In this document: positions 4,904 through 5,330 of the stretch, in pieces
Position numbering within the stretch: the stretch's first letter is position 1
Layout: every line of letters begins with the position of its first letter
Source: Candidatus Poseidoniaceae archaeon
Lineage (GTDB): Archaea > Thermoplasmatota > Poseidoniia > Poseidoniales > Poseidoniaceae
Direction of reading: 5' to 3'
Assembly (NCBI GenBank): GCA_028822955.1
Contig: JAPKCL010000115.1
Coordinates: 1-5,330 of the forward strand
DNA length: 5,330 nucleotides
Program-made: the position numbers and the translations under genes
Notes under the pieces: model-generated
What the model was told of the DNA's origin: nothing
What the model saw: the letters and a program-made list of their open reading frames with translations, nothing else
The model's database searches: none

Positions 4904-5330
4904 ATGCGAGGGAGTTTATGCGCACTCCTCGTTACCTTCATTGTCCTAAGTTCTGGTTGTGTTGCACCGTCTGTTGACACACTTTCAATGAATCAATCAC
5001 AAGAACCTGAACCACCAACTGAACCTTGTAATGGCTTGTTGATTCTCTGTTTACGAACCTATGATGATGTAACATTTCCAGAAACTCATAATGCCTTTTC
5101 CACCCATGATGATGGAATTTATTATCCAGCTGCTAATCATCTGACTGGATTTAATGCTCAATGGGACGCTGGAATGAGAGCTTTTATGATTGATACTCAT
5201 TATGAAAATCTTGGCGATGAGCGTGTTGAAACCGTTCGATTATGCCATGGCGATGATGACCGAGGTTTCAGCCCATGCGTTTATGGAAATGTTGATTCGG
5301 TTGACTGGCTAACGAATCTCCACGAAAAAA
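4904..5330 (+). CDS. PI-PLC-like phosphodiesterase lipoprotein, N-terminal 142 residues (3' end cut by window edge)
   Basis: Predicted exported, lipid-anchored protein of the PLC-like phosphodiesterase (PI-PLC X) superfamily. The N-terminus is a lipoprotein signal peptide: MRGSLCALLVTFIVLSSGC, with LSSGC as lipobox and C19 the anchoring cysteine. A short P/E/Q-rich linker (about 20-41) follows. The domain begins at CNGLLILCLRTYDDVTFPET (42-61). H62 in THNAFS matches the first catalytic histidine of bacterial PI-PLC, AGMRAFMIDTH (89-99) carries the conserved arginine R92, and LCHG (113-116) holds the second catalytic histidine H115. Cysteines 42, 49, 114 and 125 may form disulfides outside the cell. 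The C-terminal part of the barrel is beyond the window. Substrate is unknown: archaeal inositol ether lipids or lipids from other organisms are both conceivable. It is not obviously related in function to the folate and nucleotide genes before it. Confidence 0.87.
   Translation, partial: MRGSLCALLVTFIVLSSGCVAPSVDTLSMNQSQEPEPPTEPCNGLLILCLRTYDDVTFPETHNAFSTHDDGIYYPAANHLTGFNAQWDAGMRAFMIDTHYENLGDERVETVRLCHGDDDRGFSPCVYGNVDSVDWLTNLHEK

Noticed and set aside
1..5330. Mobile element, CRISPR array, attachment site or prophage
   Set aside because: No transposase, integrase, long terminal inverted repeats or regularly spaced direct repeats are seen; the genes are housekeeping or membrane and exported proteins in compact groups.

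Overview
This window looks archaeal, most likely a mesophilic marine euryarchaeon of the Poseidoniales / Marine Group II kind or a close relative. The class is fairly well supported; the exact lineage is inference. Three things point that way. The seryl-tRNA synthetase carries the archaeal-style stretch EGVTD..DFE.VMYGVE followed by IATAEHPL. The large membrane protein belongs to the archaeal presenilin/signal-peptide-peptidase-like aspartyl proteases. The base composition is moderately AT-leaning, with tight gene packing and GAGG-type ribosome binding sites.

Layout. Two genes on the minus strand occupy the left half: a presenilin-like intramembrane protease (771-2984), followed after 10 bases by serS (1-760, cut by the left window edge). 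Three genes on the plus strand occupy the right half: folC (3087-4382), a dCMP deaminase (about 4418-4855) and an exported lipoprotein with a PI-PLC-like phosphodiesterase domain (4904-5330, cut by the right edge). The two groups diverge from a 102-base intergenic region (2985-3086) that holds several inverted repeats and probably both promoters. No other gap exceeds 50 bases. I see no RNA gene, mobile element, CRISPR array or terminator.

How the genes relate. FolC makes or extends folates, and dCMP deaminase makes dUMP; both feed thymidylate synthesis, so their adjacency makes metabolic sense. The protease stop codon lies inside the ribosome binding site of serS, which suggests translational coupling although the functions are unrelated. 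The phospholipase-like lipoprotein probably shares the folC transcript but acts outside the cell.

The most unusual element is the presenilin-like protein. It keeps the nine-helix core with YD (D582) and GLGD (D656). Between predicted helices 3 and 4, on the side expected to face outside, it carries about 380 extra residues that read like a beta-propeller with one FG-GAP-like calcium motif. This suggests an intramembrane protease with a built-in external sensor or substrate-recruiting domain.
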